Shown here: positions 47,959 to 57,287 of the stretch, one piece after another
Position numbering within the stretch: position 1 is the first letter of the stretch
Layout: each line of letters opens with the position of its first letter
NCBI RefSeq assembly: GCF_030163795.1
Contig: NZ_JASJOF010000001.1
Span: 124,001-188,000, forward strand
Source: Roseicyclus marinus
Lineage (GTDB): Bacteria; Pseudomonadota; Alphaproteobacteria; Rhodobacterales; Rhodobacteraceae
Direction: 5' to 3'
Length of the DNA stretch: 64,000 nucleotides
Made by a program: the position numbers and the translations under genes
Notes under the pieces: model-generated
What the model was told of the DNA's origin: nothing
Seen by the model: the letters and a program-made list of their open reading frames with translations, nothing else
Database searches by the model: none

Positions 47959-48372
47959 ATGCTGCAACCCAAACGCACGAAATTCCGCAAGATGTTCAAG
48001 GGCCGCATCAGCGGCGAAGCCAAGGGCGGGTCTGACCTGAACTTTGGCACCTTCGGCCTCAAGGCGCTCCAGCCCGAGCGCGTGACGGCACGTCAGATCG
48101 AGGCAGCTCGCCGCGCTCTGACCCGTCACATGAAGCGTCAGGGCCGCGTCTGGATCCGGATCTTCCCGGACACCCCCGTGACCTCCAAGCCGGTCGAAGT
48201 CCGGATGGGTAAGGGTAAGGGTTCGGTCGATTACTGGGCCTGCAAGGTCAAGCCCGGCCGGATCATGTTCGAGGTCGACGGTGTATCGGAAGAGATCGCC
48301 CGCGAGGCTCTGCGCCTTGCTGCGATGAAGCTGCCGATCAAGACCCGTACCGTGGTGCGCGAAGACTGGTAA
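47959..48372 (+). CDS. rplP: 50S ribosomal protein L16
   Basis: The 137-residue L16 is complete ([19 protein letters not shown], then [44 protein letters not shown] in the family pattern). Normally rpmC follows directly; here a terminator and about 1.6 kb of unrelated genes intervene. Confidence 0.97.
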   Translation: MLQPKRTKFRKMFKGRISGEAKGGSDLNFGTFGLKALQPERVTARQIEAARRALTRHMKRQGRVWIRIFPDTPVTSKPVEVRMGKGKGSVDYWACKVKPGRIMFEVDGVSEEIAREALRLAAMKLPIKTRTVVREDW

Positions 48373-48398
48373 TCCGGTCCGCGCCCGCGCCAGAACAG

Positions 48399-48432
48399 AA
48401 AAGGCCCCCGGTTCGTTCGGGGGCCTTTTTCA
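48399..48432 (+). terminator. strong intrinsic terminator after rplP
   Basis: A perfect 12-bp stem (48399-48410 with 48418-48429) has a 7-base loop and a run of Ts, 26 bases after the rplP stop. It should end the S10 transcript here. Confidence 0.93.
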
Positions 48433-48439
48433 TTTGGCG

Positions 48440-48478
48440 TTGCGCCTAGGCCTGCCGAAAGGCACACCCTAGGCAGAC
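48440..48478. repeat. degenerate GTAGGGTG-family repeat
   Basis: GCGCCTAGGCCTGCCGAAAG and the following GCACACCCTAGGC read like a decayed copy of the GCGCCTTCAGGCGCACC repeats at 274-556. It lies exactly at the upstream edge of the segment inserted into the S10/spc cluster. Confidence 0.4.
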
Positions 48479-48495
48479 CCACCAGGATCCTGACC

Positions 48496-49116
48496 ATGCC
48501 CAATATCAAATCGCTCTTCGTCACTCGCCTCTATCACGGCAAACTGGCCGAGCTTGGCCCCGCCATCGACCATGACGAACTGGTGGCCTCGTGCTTTTCC
48601 ATCGCCGAGGATGACGAGGCCGGGCAGGAATGGTGCGAGGAAAACGGCTATCCCGGCTACACGTCCTACGCCTCTCTCACCGATCTGCCCTGGCGCTTCC
48701 CGATCTTCGAGATGCTGGTTCAGGCGCTCGACGCGCATGTCGCGGCCTTCGCCGAGGATCTGGAATTCGATCTGGAGGGGCGCAAGCTGGTGCTAGAAGA
48801 TATCTGGATCAACATCCTCCCCGAAGGTGGCATCCACACCAGCCACATCCACCCTCATTCGGTGATCTCCGGCACGACCTACGTGCAGGTCCCCCCCGCC
48901 GCGCGGTCGATCAAGCTGGAGGATCCGCGCCACGCGATGATGATGGCGGCCCCGAACCGCAGGAAGGATTGCCGCGAGGAACTGCGCGCCTTCGTCTATC
49001 CGGGGCCGGTCGCGGGCGATGTGCTTTTGTGGGAAAGCTGGCTCCGCCACGAGGTGCCGATGAACATGGACGAGGATGACCGGGTGAGCGTCAGTTTCAA
49101 CTATCGATGGGAGTGA
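48496..49116 (+). CDS. TIGR02466-type putative 2OG-Fe(II) oxygenase
   Basis: The 206-residue protein matches the pattern of the TIGR02466/2OG-FeII_Oxy_5 group. It has FVTRLYHGKL at the N-terminus, ILPEGGIHTSHIHPHSVISGTTYV with candidate iron-binding histidines at about 114-121, GDVLLWESWLRHEVPMN with the distal His, and RVSVSFNYRW with the oxoglutarate-type Arg. The substrate is unknown; peptide or tRNA-associated hydroxylation is a speculation from context only. AGGA precedes the ATG. It sits alone between the rplP terminator and the toxin gene. Confidence 0.75.
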   Translation: MPNIKSLFVTRLYHGKLAELGPAIDHDELVASCFSIAEDDEAGQEWCEENGYPGYTSYASLTDLPWRFPIFEMLVQALDAHVAAFAEDLEFDLEGRKLVLEDIWINILPEGGIHTSHIHPHSVISGTTYVQVPPAARSIKLEDPRHAMMMAAPNRRKDCREELRAFVYPGPVAGDVLLWESWLRHEVPMNMDEDDRVSVSFNYRWE

Positions 49117-49141
49117 CGGGCGGTTCGGGCGCAGTCGGCGA

Positions 49142-49158
49142 AAGGTCCTGTGGACCTT
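49142..49158. terminator. hairpin between convergent oxygenase and toxin genes
   Basis: A perfect 7-bp stem AAGGTCC-TGT-GGACCTT lies in the 71-base convergent gap, flanked by GTTCG/CGAAC-type arms. It resembles the hairpin at 3448-3466. Confidence 0.5.
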
Positions 49159-49187
49159 CCGAGGCGCGAACGGGCGGAGCTCCACGA

Positions 49188-49574
49188 TCAGAGCGGCCGC
49201 GTTTTTTGCCCCAGCCAACCCGTGAAATCCGCCTCTGTCACCTCTCCTGAGGCCAGGTCCTCCATCATCCGTACGCCCTCGACCGGATCGGGGCGCATCT
49301 GCAAGCCGTTCAGCCGCAGAAAGGTCAGCGTTGTCACAAAAGCCGTGCGCTTGTTTCCATCCACGAAAGCATGGGCCTTGCAGATACCGAAAGCATAGGC
49401 CGCCGCCAGCACATGCAGATCGGTCTCGCCATATGCGTTGCGATTGACGGGCCGCGCACAGGCGGCCTCGAGCAGCGTCAGATCGCGCATCCCCGGCGCA
49501 CCGCCATGCCGCGCGATCTGCCGGTCGTGAAAGCTGATGACCGCTCGCAGCGGCACCCAGACAGGGGCGGTCAC
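49188..49574 (-). CDS. doc: Doc-family (death-on-curing) toxin
   Basis: The 128-residue Fic-fold toxin has the Doc motif HAFVDGNKRTA at about residues 88-98 (Fic motif with Lys before Arg). In Doc this supports phosphorylation of EF-Tu rather than AMPylation. ISFHDRQIARHGGAPGMRDL is the typical Doc N-terminus. It overlaps the antitoxin gene by 4 bases, the usual antitoxin-first order. The known Doc target, EF-Tu, is encoded twice in this window. Confidence 0.85.
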   Translation of the reverse strand: MTAPVWVPLRAVISFHDRQIARHGGAPGMRDLTLLEAACARPVNRNAYGETDLHVLAAAYAFGICKAHAFVDGNKRTAFVTTLTFLRLNGLQMRPDPVEGVRMMEDLASGEVTEADFTGWLGQKTRPL

Positions 49575-49795
49575 GCCAAGGCCTGCAACAGGTCCCTGTT
49601 CTCGTCCATCACGACCTCACCAGCGGCAAGCGCCGCGGCAAGGGCAGGGTCATTGGCCATGATCCTGAGCGACCCGTCATCGCCCCGCACGACGTGCAGC
49701 GTGTCGCCTTCCTTGGCGTCGAGAATGGCCAGCATCTCGGCGGTCAGGGTCATGACGGCGGAATTGCCGACCTTGCGGATCTTGGTCTCGATCAT
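49571..49795 (-). CDS. AbrB/MazE-type antitoxin
   Basis: The 74-residue protein has an N-terminal swapped-hairpin DNA-binding domain (TKIRKVGNSAVMTLTAEMLAILDAKEGDTLHV) and a C-terminal toxin-binding segment (about 48-74). The preferred start is ATG 49795, preceded by GGGGG; an upstream in-frame start at 49840 would run through the operator. It probably represses its own promoter together with the toxin. Confidence 0.82.
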   Translation of the reverse strand: MIETKIRKVGNSAVMTLTAEMLAILDAKEGDTLHVVRGDDGSLRIMANDPALAAALAAGEVVMDENRDLLQALA

Positions 49796-49810
49796 GGCGC
49801 CCCCAATGTT

Positions 49811-49824
49811 TATACGGTTGTATA
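49811..49824. promoter_or_regulatory. candidate toxin-antitoxin operator
   Basis: TATAC-GGTT-GTATA is a perfect inverted repeat 16 bases upstream of the antitoxin ATG. It overlaps the proposed -10 element, as expected for an AbrB/MazE autorepressor. Confidence 0.6.
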
Positions 49825-49848
49825 TACCGCGACATGGCAATCAGGCAA
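49821..49848 (-). promoter_or_regulatory. candidate promoter of the toxin-antitoxin operon
   Basis: On the minus strand TTGCCT (49843-49848) and TATATA (49821-49826) are spaced by 16 bases. The -10 element abuts the inverted repeat. Confidence 0.6.
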
Positions 49849-49859
49849 GGATTATGGGG

Positions 49860-49888
49860 TTGCGGCATCCCCGCTTTCCCCCTATACG
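49860..49888 (+). promoter_or_regulatory. candidate promoter of rpmC and the spc genes
   Basis: TTGCGG (49860-49865), a 17-base spacer and TATACG (49883-49888) lie 83 bases before rpmC. CCCCCTATACGC matches the rpsL promoter. Since a terminator precedes the insert, this would restart transcription of the downstream ribosomal genes. Confidence 0.65.
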
Positions 49889-49971
49889 CGCCCTCTATTC
49901 ACCGACCTCCACGGGAATCGGCGTGACCCTATGCTATGGGGCGTCCCCGTGATGTTGAAAGGACCAAGGCG

Positions 49972-50181
49972 ATGAACGCCAGCGAACTTCGCGAGAAGAC
50001 GCCGGATCAGCTGCGTGACCAGCTCGTCCAGCTCAAGAAGGAGGCCTTCAACCTCCGCTTCCAGCAGGCCACCGGCCAGCTCGAAAACACCGCCCGCATG
50101 CGCTCCGTCAAGCGTGACGCAGCCCGCGTGCTGACCATTCTGAACGAAAAAGCGGCTGCCGCAGCAGGGGAGGCCAACTGA
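49972..50181 (+). CDS. rpmC: 50S ribosomal protein L29
   Basis: The 69-residue L29 is a two-helix tunnel-exit protein ([20 protein letters not shown], then [30 protein letters not shown] in the family pattern). AAAGGA lies upstream of ATG 49972. Its stop overlaps the rpsQ start by one base. Confidence 0.96.
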   Translation: MNASELREKTPDQLRDQLVQLKKEAFNLRFQQATGQLENTARMRSVKRDAARVLTILNEKAAAAAGEAN

Positions 50182-50414
50182 TGCCCAAGCGTATCCTGCA
50201 AGGCACCGTCACGTCGAACGCCAACGCCCAGACCGTCACCGTATCGGTCGAGCGTCGCTTCAAGCATCCGGTTCTGGCCAAGACCATCCGGAAGTCCAAG
50301 AAGTACCGCGCCCACGACGAGACCAACCAGTTCAACGTGGGTGACATCGTCCGTATCCAGGAATGTGCACCCAAGTCGAAAACCAAGCGCTGGGAGGTGC
50401 TGGAGCGCGTCTGA
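50181..50414 (+). CDS. rpsQ: 30S ribosomal protein S17
   Basis: The 77-residue S17 OB-fold protein is complete ([20 protein letters not shown], then [21 protein letters not shown]). Confidence 0.96.
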   Translation: MPKRILQGTVTSNANAQTVTVSVERRFKHPVLAKTIRKSKKYRAHDETNQFNVGDIVRIQECAPKSKTKRWEVLERV

Positions 50415-50497
50415 CGCACCCCAAGCACATCTCGGTTTGATCGAAACCCCGGGGTCAATGTCCTGACAAGGCGGCCCCGGACGTCGGGAGAAACCAA

Positions 50498-50866
50498 ATG
50501 ATCCAGATGCAGACCAATCTGGATGTGGCTGACAATTCCGGTGCCCGGAAGGTTCAGTGCATCAAGGTCCTCGGCGGTTCCCACCGCCGGTACGCCTCGG
50601 TCGGCGACATCATCGTGGTGTCGGTGAAAGAGGCCATTCCGCGTGGCCGCGTGAAGAAGGGCGATGTCCGCAAGGCCGTCGTCGTGCGCACCGCCAAGGA
50701 AGTGCGCCGCGAAGATGGCACCGCCATCCGCTTCGACCGCAACGCCGCCGTCATCCTCAACAACAACAACGAGCCCGTCGGCACCCGTATCTTCGGGCCG
50801 GTGGTTCGTGAGCTGCGCGCGAAGAACTTCATGAAGATCATCTCGCTCGCGCCGGAGGTGCTGTAA
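50498..50866 (+). CDS. rplN: 50S ribosomal protein L14
   Basis: The 122-residue L14 is complete ([20 protein letters not shown], then [20 protein letters not shown]). It overlaps rplX by one base; 83 bases separate it from rpsQ. Confidence 0.97.
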   Translation: MIQMQTNLDVADNSGARKVQCIKVLGGSHRRYASVGDIIVVSVKEAIPRGRVKKGDVRKAVVVRTAKEVRREDGTAIRFDRNAAVILNNNNEPVGTRIFGPVVRELRAKNFMKIISLAPEVL

Positions 50867-51177
50867 TGGCTGCCAAACTCCGCAAAGGTGACAAGGTCGT
50901 CGTGCTGGCCGGCAAGGACAAGGGCAAGCAGGGTGAAATCACCCGCGTCATGCCCGCCGAAGGCAAGGCCATCGTCGACGGCGTGAACATCGCCATCCGC
51001 CACACCAAGCAAAGCGCCTCGAGCCAGGGCGGCCGCATCCCTCAGGCGATGCCGATCGCGCTGTCGAACCTCGCGCTGCTGGACAAGAACGGCAAACCGA
51101 CCCGCGTCGGCTTCAAGCTCGAAGACGGCAAGAAGCTGCGTGTCGCCAAGACCACGGGGGACGTGATCGATGCTTGA
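50866..51177 (+). CDS. rplX: 50S ribosomal protein L24
   Basis: The 103-residue L24 has the KOW motif ([20 protein letters not shown]) and initiates 50S assembly. Its end overlaps the rplE start by 8 bases. Confidence 0.96.
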   Translation: MAAKLRKGDKVVVLAGKDKGKQGEITRVMPAEGKAIVDGVNIAIRHTKQSASSQGGRIPQAMPIALSNLALLDKNGKPTRVGFKLEDGKKLRVAKTTGDVIDA

Positions 51178-51730
51178 TACCGCAACCTACACCCCGCGCC
51201 TCAAGACGCACTTCCGCGAGACGATCAAGCCCGCTCTCAAGGAAGAGTTCGCCTACAAGAACGACATGCAGATCCCGAAGCTCGAGAAAATCGTGCTGAA
51301 CATCGGCTGCGGTGCGGAATCTGTACGCGACTCCAAGAAGGCGAAATCGGCGGTCGAAGATCTGACCACCATCGCCGGTCAGCAGGCTGTCGCCACCATC
51401 GCGAAAAAGTCGATCGCAGGCTTCCGCGTCCGCGAAGGCATGACGCTCGGCGCCAAGGTCACGCTCCGCGGCGACCGCATGTACGACTTCCTCGACCGCC
51501 TGATCACCGTCGCGATGCCCCGCATCCGCGACTTCCGTGGTGTGAAGCCGGCTTTCGACGGCCGCGGCAACTTTGCGATGGGGATCAAGGAACACATCGT
51601 GTTCCCCGAGATCAACTTCGACAAGGTCGACGAGGTCTGGGGCATCGACGTCATCATCGTCACGACCGCAAAGTCGGACGCCGAGGCGAAGTCGCTGCTC
51701 AAGCACTTCAACATGCCGTTCAACGCCTGA
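51170..51730 (+). CDS. rplE: 50S ribosomal protein L5
   Basis: The 186-residue 5S-rRNA-binding protein has the [16 protein letters not shown] and [17 protein letters not shown] signatures. Confidence 0.97.
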   Translation: MLDTATYTPRLKTHFRETIKPALKEEFAYKNDMQIPKLEKIVLNIGCGAESVRDSKKAKSAVEDLTTIAGQQAVATIAKKSIAGFRVREGMTLGAKVTLRGDRMYDFLDRLITVAMPRIRDFRGVKPAFDGRGNFAMGIKEHIVFPEINFDKVDEVWGIDVIIVTTAKSDAEAKSLLKHFNMPFNA

Positions 51731-51749
51731 CGCGAGAGGGAACAGACAC

Positions 51750-52055
51750 ATGGCAAAAGTCTCCATGGTGAACCGCGAACTCAAGCGTCAGAAGCTTGTG
51801 GCACAATACGCCACCAAGCGCGCGGCGCTCAAAGAGATCGCAAACGATGAATCCAAGCCGATGGAAGAACGCTTCAAGGCTCGCCTGAAACTGGCGAAGC
51901 TGCCGCGCAATTCCTCGCCCACCCGGCTGCACAACCGCTGCCAGCTCACCGGTCGCCCCAAGGCGTATTACCGCAAGCTGAAGATGTCGCGGATCATGCT
52001 GCGTGACCTGGCCTCGATGGGCCAGATCCCCGGCATGGTCAAGTCGAGCTGGTAA
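51750..52055 (+). CDS. rpsN: 30S ribosomal protein S14 (zinc-free type)
   Basis: The 101-residue long form lacks the CxxC zinc knuckles and ends [10 protein letters not shown], preceded by [23 protein letters not shown] 51750 is the family start. Confidence 0.97.
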   Translation: MAKVSMVNRELKRQKLVAQYATKRAALKEIANDESKPMEERFKARLKLAKLPRNSSPTRLHNRCQLTGRPKAYYRKLKMSRIMLRDLASMGQIPGMVKSSW

Positions 52056-52067
52056 GGAGATCCGACG

Positions 52068-52460
52068 ATGAACGATCCTATCGGCGATATGCTGACCCGC
52101 ATCCGCAATGCGCAGATGCGTGGCAAGTCCACCGTCATGACCCCGGCCTCCCGGCAGCGCGCGCGCGTCCTGGATGTGCTGGCTGACGAGGGCTACATCC
52201 GCGGCTACGAGCCCGCGACCGACGCCAAGGGCCACCCGGCCTTTGAAATCAGCCTGAAGTACTACGAAGGCACGCCGGTCATCCGCGAGCTCAAGCGCGT
52301 CTCGAAACCCGGCCGCCGCGTCTATCTGGGCGTGGGCGACATTCCGCAGGTCCGTCAGGGCCTGGGCGTTTCCATCGTCTCCACGTCCAAGGGCGTGATG
52401 ACCGATGCCACCGCCCGCGCGCAGAATGTCGGCGGCGAAGTGCTCTGCACCGTGTTCTGA
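52068..52460 (+). CDS. rpsH: 30S ribosomal protein S8
   Basis: The 130-residue S8 is complete ([20 protein letters not shown], ending [22 protein letters not shown] in the family pattern). In enterobacteria S8 is the repressor of the spc operon. Confidence 0.97.
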   Translation: MNDPIGDMLTRIRNAQMRGKSTVMTPASRQRARVLDVLADEGYIRGYEPATDAKGHPAFEISLKYYEGTPVIRELKRVSKPGRRVYLGVGDIPQVRQGLGVSIVSTSKGVMTDATARAQNVGGEVLCTVF

Positions 52461-52473
52461 GGAGGAACGGCTA

Positions 52474-53007
52474 ATGTCTCGTATTGGGAAAAAACCGGTC
52501 GAGCTGCCGTCGGGGGTCTCCGCCTCCGTCTCCGGCCAGACCATCGAGGTCAAGGGGCCCAAGGGCACCCGCACCTTCACCGCAACCGACGATGTCACGC
52601 TGACGATCGCCGACAACGCCGTCTCTGTCGTGCCGCGTGGCAAGTCCAAGCGCGCCCGCCAGCAGTGGGGCATGTCCCGCTCGATGGTCGAGAACCTCGT
52701 CATCGGCGTGAGCCAGGGCTTCAAGAAAGAGCTCGAGATCCAGGGCGTGGGTTACCGCGCCAATGCTCAGGGCGCTGTCCTGAAACTGGCCCTCGGTTAC
52801 AGCCACGACGTGGATTTCGCCGTTCCGGCGGGTGTCACCGTCACCACGCCCAAGAACACCGAAGTGGTGATCGAGGGCATCGACCAGCAGCTGGTCGGTC
52901 AGGTGGCCGCGAACATCCGCGAATGGCGCGCGCCCGAGCCCTACAAGGGCAAGGGTATCCGCTACAAGGGCGAGTACATCTTCCGCAAGGAAGGCAAGAA
53001 GAAGTAA
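52474..53007 (+). CDS. rplF: 50S ribosomal protein L6
   Basis: The 177-residue L6 has two similar domains and the C-terminal [27 protein letters not shown] precedes ATG 52474. Confidence 0.97.
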   Translation: MSRIGKKPVELPSGVSASVSGQTIEVKGPKGTRTFTATDDVTLTIADNAVSVVPRGKSKRARQQWGMSRSMVENLVIGVSQGFKKELEIQGVGYRANAQGAVLKLALGYSHDVDFAVPAGVTVTTPKNTEVVIEGIDQQLVGQVAANIREWRAPEPYKGKGIRYKGEYIFRKEGKKK

Positions 53008-53018
53008 GGGCGACGCAC

Positions 53019-53378
53019 ATGGCACTGAGCACCAGAGACCTGTTCCAGAAGCGCCGCCTGCGCAACCGGAACAAATTGCGCGCGATGGCAAACGGGCGTC
53101 CCCGCCTGTCGGTTCATCGTTCGAACAAGAACATCAGCGTCCAGCTGATCGACGACGCGAAAGGGGTCACGCTGGCCTCTGCCTCGTCGCTCGAAAAGGA
53201 CCTGGGCGTTGTCGGCAAGAACAACGTGGAGGCCGCCAGCAAGGTGGGCGCCGCGATTGCCGAGCGGGCAAAGAAAGCCGGCGTCGAGGACGTGTACTTC
53301 GACCGCGGCGGCTTCCTCTTCCACGGCCGCATCAAGGCGCTTGCCGATGCAGCCCGCGAAGGCGGCCTGAAGTTCTGA
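53019..53378 (+). CDS. rplR: 50S ribosomal protein L18
   Basis: The 119-residue 5S-rRNA-binding protein is complete ([20 protein letters not shown], ending [20 protein letters not shown]). Confidence 0.97.
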   Translation: MALSTRDLFQKRRLRNRNKLRAMANGRPRLSVHRSNKNISVQLIDDAKGVTLASASSLEKDLGVVGKNNVEAASKVGAAIAERAKKAGVEDVYFDRGGFLFHGRIKALADAAREGGLKF

Positions 53379-53382
53379 TCGG

Positions 53383-53446
53383 TTTGGTGGGCAGATTGCC
53401 CACCCTACCACACTGTCGGCGTAGGGTGGGCAATCTGCCCACCAAA
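53383..53446. repeat. perfect 26-bp inverted repeat between rplR and rpsE
   Basis: The arms 53383-53408 and 53421-53446 are exact reverse complements (26 bp each) around a 12-base loop. Each arm is itself a GTAGGGTGGGCA..TGCCCACC palindrome of the family seen at 274-556. It lies in the 204-base gap inside the spc operon and would form a long stable hairpin in the mRNA. Confidence 0.9.
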
Positions 53447-53582
53447 TCCGTACACCGACTTGCAAGGCGCACCCCCGGGCGCGTCTTCGATGACCGGGGA
53501 ACCGCAGGGCTACGAGCCCAAGGTTCACCAAGGTTGACCCAACCGGCGCTCGCGAGCGCCCGACAAGACAAGGAAGTGCCAC

Positions 53583-54191
53583 ATGGCAGAACGTGAACAG
53601 CGTGATCGGGGCGAGCGTGGGGGCGATCAGCGCCGTGGCCGCCGCCGCGAAGAGCGCGAGGAAACCCCGGAATTCGCAGAACGCCTCGTGGCGATCAACC
53701 GCGTCTCCAAGACGGTGAAAGGCGGCAAGCGCTTCGGCTTTGCGGCACTCGTCGTTGTCGGCGATCAGCGCGGCCGCGTCGGCTTCGGCAAGGGCAAGGC
53801 GAAAGAAGTGCCCGAGGCGATCCGCAAGGCGACCGAACAGGCCCGCCGCCAGCTGATCCGCGTCCCCCTCAAGGAGGGCCGCACGCTGCACCACGACATG
53901 GAAGGCCATCATGGTGCCGGCCACGTCGTGATGCGTAGCGCAGGCGAAGGTACCGGTATCATCGCCGGTGGTCCGATGCGCGCCGTGTTCGAAATGCTGG
54001 GCGTCAAGGACGTGGTGGCCAAGTCCACCGGGTCGCAGAACCCCTACAACATGATCCGCGCCACGCTCGACGGGCTGAAAAAGGAAACCTCGCCCCGCCA
54101 GATCGCCGCACGCCGCGGCAAGAAGGTGGCCGACATCCTGCCCAAGCGCGACGGCGCTCCCGTCGCCGAAGCGGTCGCAGAGGAGGCCTGA
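53583..54191 (+). CDS. rpsE: 30S ribosomal protein S5
   Basis: The 202-residue S5 has an arginine/glutamate-rich N-terminal extension (about 1-28), then the double-stranded-RNA-binding domain ([20 protein letters not shown]) and the [20 protein letters not shown] block. Confidence 0.97.
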   Translation: MAEREQRDRGERGGDQRRGRRREEREETPEFAERLVAINRVSKTVKGGKRFGFAALVVVGDQRGRVGFGKGKAKEVPEAIRKATEQARRQLIRVPLKEGRTLHHDMEGHHGAGHVVMRSAGEGTGIIAGGPMRAVFEMLGVKDVVAKSTGSQNPYNMIRATLDGLKKETSPRQIAARRGKKVADILPKRDGAPVAEAVAEEA

Positions 54192-54196
54192 GTTCC

Positions 54197-54385
54197 ATGG
54201 CAAAGACCATTGTCGTCAAGCAGATCGGCAGCCCGATCCGCCGTCCTGCCGACCAGCGTGCCACGCTGATCGGGCTGGGCCTCAACAAGATGCACAAGAC
54301 CCGCGAGCTTGAGGATACCCCATCGGTCCGCGGCATGATCCGCAAGATCCCGCATCTGGTCGAGATCATCGAGGAACGCGGCTGA
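54197..54385 (+). CDS. rpmD: 50S ribosomal protein L30
   Basis: The 62-residue L30 is complete ([20 protein letters not shown], then [20 protein letters not shown]). Confidence 0.96.
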   Translation: MAKTIVVKQIGSPIRRPADQRATLIGLGLNKMHKTRELEDTPSVRGMIRKIPHLVEIIEERG

Positions 54386-54510
54386 TACCGGCCGTGACCA
54401 TCTGACAGGGGCAGGGCCCGACGCGGGCCCGCCCCATACCACCACCATCATATGCCGCGTCCCTGCCAGTTTCGCTTCAAGGCAGGTGTTCCGGCTCAAG
54501 GAGAAGCGAC

Positions 54511-54984
54511 ATGAAACTGCACGAACTTCGCGACAATCCCGGCGCCGCCAAAAAGGCCAAGCGCGTCGCCCGCGGCCCCGGCTCGGGCAAGGGCAAGACC
54601 GCCGGCCGCGGTATCAAGGGTCAGAAATCCCGCTCGGGTGTGGCGATCAACGCCTACGAAGGCGGCCAGATGCCCCTCTACCAGCGTCTGCCCAAGCGCG
54701 GCTTCAACAAGCCCAACCGCAAGGCTTTCGCCGTCGTCAACCTCGGCCTGATCCAGAAATTCGTGGACGAGGGCAAGATCGACGCCTCCGCCCCCATCAC
54801 CGAGGATGCGCTGGTCGCCTCCGGTCTGGTGCGTCGCAAGCTCGACGGCATCCGCGTTCTGGCCAAGGGTGATGTCACCGCCAAGCTGAGGCTCAATGTC
54901 ACGGGCGCCTCCAAATCCGCGGTCGAGGCCGTGGCCAAGGCGGGCGGCACCCTGACCGTCGCTCAGGCAGCAGCGGCAGAGTAA
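54511..54984 (+). CDS. rplO: 50S ribosomal protein L15
   Basis: The 157-residue L15 has the basic N-terminal [20 protein letters not shown] and the [15 protein letters not shown] block. The 125-base gap upstream contains a GC-rich hairpin (GGGGCAGGGCCC...GGGCCCGCCCC, about 54407-54436). Confidence 0.97.
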   Translation: MKLHELRDNPGAAKKAKRVARGPGSGKGKTAGRGIKGQKSRSGVAINAYEGGQMPLYQRLPKRGFNKPNRKAFAVVNLGLIQKFVDEGKIDASAPITEDALVASGLVRRKLDGIRVLAKGDVTAKLRLNVTGASKSAVEAVAKAGGTLTVAQAAAAE

Positions 54985-55016
54985 CACCGGGTAGGGGGGC
55001 TGCGGCCCCCCGACGC

Positions 55017-55045
55017 TTGTGGGCGGTTCGCAATCCGCCTACATA
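55017..55045 (+). promoter_or_regulatory. candidate promoter of secY-adk
   Basis: TTGTGG (55017-55022) and TACATA (55040-55045) are spaced by 17 bases, 70 bases before secY. A GGGGGGC-TGCG-GCCCCCC hairpin (54994-55011) lies just upstream, after rplO. Confidence 0.5.
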
Positions 55046-55115
55046 ACCCATCAAGTCTTACGCGCCGCAGGATCGCCCATCGGTCCGGCGGCGCATTGCC
55101 CATCAGAGAGGCGGC

Positions 55116-56486
55116 ATGGCATCAGCAGCGGAGCAAATGGCCGCGAACATGAGCTGGGGCGCGTTCGGCAAAGCGACCGAACTGCGTCAGCGCATCTGGT
55201 TCACCCTCGGCCTTCTGATCATCTACCGCATCGGCACCTATATTCCCGTGCCCGGTATCGACGGCGTCGAATTGCGCGCCTTCTTCGATCAGGCGGCGGC
55301 GGGTCTTGGCGGCGTCCTGAACATGTTCACGGGCGGCGCGCTCAGCCGGATGGGCGTCTTCGCGCTCGGCATCATGCCCTATATCTCGGCCTCGATCATC
55401 GTGCAGCTCATGGCGGCAATGGTTCCCGCTCTCGAGCAGCTCAAGAAAGAGGGCGAACAGGGCCGCAAGAAACTCAACCAATACACCCGCTACGGCACCG
55501 TGGCGCTTGCGACCGCGCAGGCTTACGGCCTTGCCGTCAGCATGGAGGCGGGCGGCCTTGCTTCCGATCCGGGTTGGTTCTTCCGCGCGGCCTGCGTCAT
55601 CACGCTGGTCGGTGGCACCATGTTCCTGATGTGGCTGGGCGAACAGATCACCCAGCGCGGCATCGGCAACGGTATCTCGCTCATCATCTTCGTGGGCATC
55701 ATCGCCGAGATCCCGGCAGCGCTTGCGCAATTCTTCGAATCCGGCCGCTCCGGCGCGCTGACGACCCCCGCCGTTCTGGGTGTGATCGTCATGCTGGTCG
55801 CGACGCTCTTCTTCGTCGTGTTCATGGAACGCAGCCTGCGCAAGATCCACATCCAGTATCCGCGCCGTCAGGTGGGGATGAAGGTCTATGACGGCGGCTC
55901 CAGCCACCTGCCCGTCAAGGTGAACCCCGCAGGCGTCATTCCCGCGATCTTCGCCTCCTCGCTCCTGCTTCTGCCGACCACGCTGACCACCTTCTCGGGT
56001 GGTGAGGCGGCGGGTCCGGTCATGTCCTGGGTTCTGGCGAATTTCGGCCCCGGTCAGCCGCTCTACCTGCTGTTCTTCGGCGGCATGATCGTGTTCTTCA
56101 CCTATTTCTACACGCTCAACGTCTCCTTCAAGACGGATGACGTGGCCGACAACCTCAAGAACCAGAATGGCTTCATCCCGGGCATCCGTCCCGGCAAGAA
56201 GACCTCCGAGTATCTGGAATACGTGGTCAATCGTATCCTCGTGCTCGGCTCGGCCTATCTGGCGCTTGTGGTGCTTCTGCCCGAAATGGTGCGCACGAAC
56301 CTTGCCATCACGGCCTATTTCGGCGGCACCTCCATCCTGATCATCGTCTCGGTCGGCATGGATACCGTGCAGCAGATCCAGAGCCACCTTCTGGCCCATC
56401 AGTACGAGGGCCTGATCGAGAAATCCCAGCTGCGTGGCCGCAAGTCCGGCACCCGCAAGCCGGCCAAGGGACCGCAGCGTCGATGA
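55116..56486 (+). CDS. secY: preprotein translocase subunit SecY
   Basis: The 456-residue channel protein has ten predicted transmembrane segments. Conserved blocks include [32 protein letters not shown] and [18 protein letters not shown]. It overlaps adk by 4 bases. Confidence 0.97.
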   Translation: MASAAEQMAANMSWGAFGKATELRQRIWFTLGLLIIYRIGTYIPVPGIDGVELRAFFDQAAAGLGGVLNMFTGGALSRMGVFALGIMPYISASIIVQLMAAMVPALEQLKKEGEQGRKKLNQYTRYGTVALATAQAYGLAVSMEAGGLASDPGWFFRAACVITLVGGTMFLMWLGEQITQRGIGNGISLIIFVGIIAEIPAALAQFFESGRSGALTTPAVLGVIVMLVATLFFVVFMERSLRKIHIQYPRRQVGMKVYDGGSSHLPVKVNPAGVIPAIFASSLLLLPTTLTTFSGGEAAGPVMSWVLANFGPGQPLYLLFFGGMIVFFTYFYTLNVSFKTDDVADNLKNQNGFIPGIRPGKKTSEYLEYVVNRILVLGSAYLALVVLLPEMVRTNLAITAYFGGTSILIIVSVGMDTVQQIQSHLLAHQYEGLIEKSQLRGRKSGTRKPAKGPQRR

Positions 56487-57061
56487 GCGTGAACATCATC
56501 CTTCTCGGACCGCCCGGCGCGGGCAAAGGCACCCAGGCGGGGCTCTTGACCAAGTCGCGCGGCATGGTCCAGCTCTCCACCGGCGACATGCTGCGCGAGG
56601 CGCAGGCTTCGGGCAGCGAGATGGGCAAGATCGTGGCCGAGGTCATGGCCAAGGGTCAGCTCGTCACCGACGAGATCGTCATCGGCCTGATCCGCGAGAA
56701 ACTGGCGCAGGGCGGCTCTGGCTTCATCTTCGACGGTTTCCCCCGCACGCTGGCGCAGGCCGACGCGCTTGGCGCGCTTCTGGCCGAGATGGGGCAGGGG
56801 CTTCACGCCGCGATCGAGTTGCAGGTGAATGACGAGGTGCTCGTCGACCGCATCGTCGGGCGCGCCGAAGAGGCCCGCGCCGCAGGCAAGCCCGTCCGCG
56901 CCGACGACAATGCCGAAAGCCTCAAGACCCGTCTGATGGCCTATTACAAGCAGACCTCGCCGCTCGTGGGCTATTACCACGCCAAGGGCCTGCTCAAGGG
57001 TGTCGACGGCCTCGCGCCCATCGATGATGTCGCCGCCCAGATCGACGCGCTTCTCGGCTGA
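56483..57061 (+). CDS. adk: adenylate kinase, short-LID form
   Basis: The 192-residue enzyme interconverts ATP+AMP and 2 ADP. The P-loop [10 protein letters not shown] and the AMP-site block [16 protein letters not shown] are present. The LID is the short form without zinc cysteines. The order secY-adk-rpsM without map or infA is usual in alphaproteobacteria. Confidence 0.97.
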   Translation: MSVNIILLGPPGAGKGTQAGLLTKSRGMVQLSTGDMLREAQASGSEMGKIVAEVMAKGQLVTDEIVIGLIREKLAQGGSGFIFDGFPRTLAQADALGALLAEMGQGLHAAIELQVNDEVLVDRIVGRAEEARAAGKPVRADDNAESLKTRLMAYYKQTSPLVGYYHAKGLLKGVDGLAPIDDVAAQIDALLG

Positions 57062-57104
57062 CGCCGCGCGTCGATTTCTCTTGACAGACCGGGGCCTGCA
57101 GACC

Positions 57105-57133
57105 TTGACGCCCCGCCCGATTGCGCCTACACG
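57105..57133 (+). promoter_or_regulatory. candidate promoter of rpsM-rpsK-rpoA-rplQ
   Basis: TTGACG (57105-57110), a C-rich 17-base spacer and TACACG (57128-57133) lie 154 bases before rpsM. The leader carries a GGCCATCACGGCC hairpin near 57215. Confidence 0.6.
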
Positions 57134-57287
57134 GCGGCTTCCCTCCGGGAATCATGAGCGGTGCAGGCCTATGGGCCCAATCCCTTCGACCTGAAAGATC
57201 GGGTCCTTCGGCCATCACGGCCAAGGGCCTGTTGTTGTGAAAAAAGGGCCTGGCATCACGGGCTCGCAACGAAAAGGACTGACGACC

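Noticed and set aside
48496-49840. Insertion sequence in the S10-spc gap
   Set aside because: No transposase, terminal inverted repeats or target duplication was found at the edges of the inserted segment.
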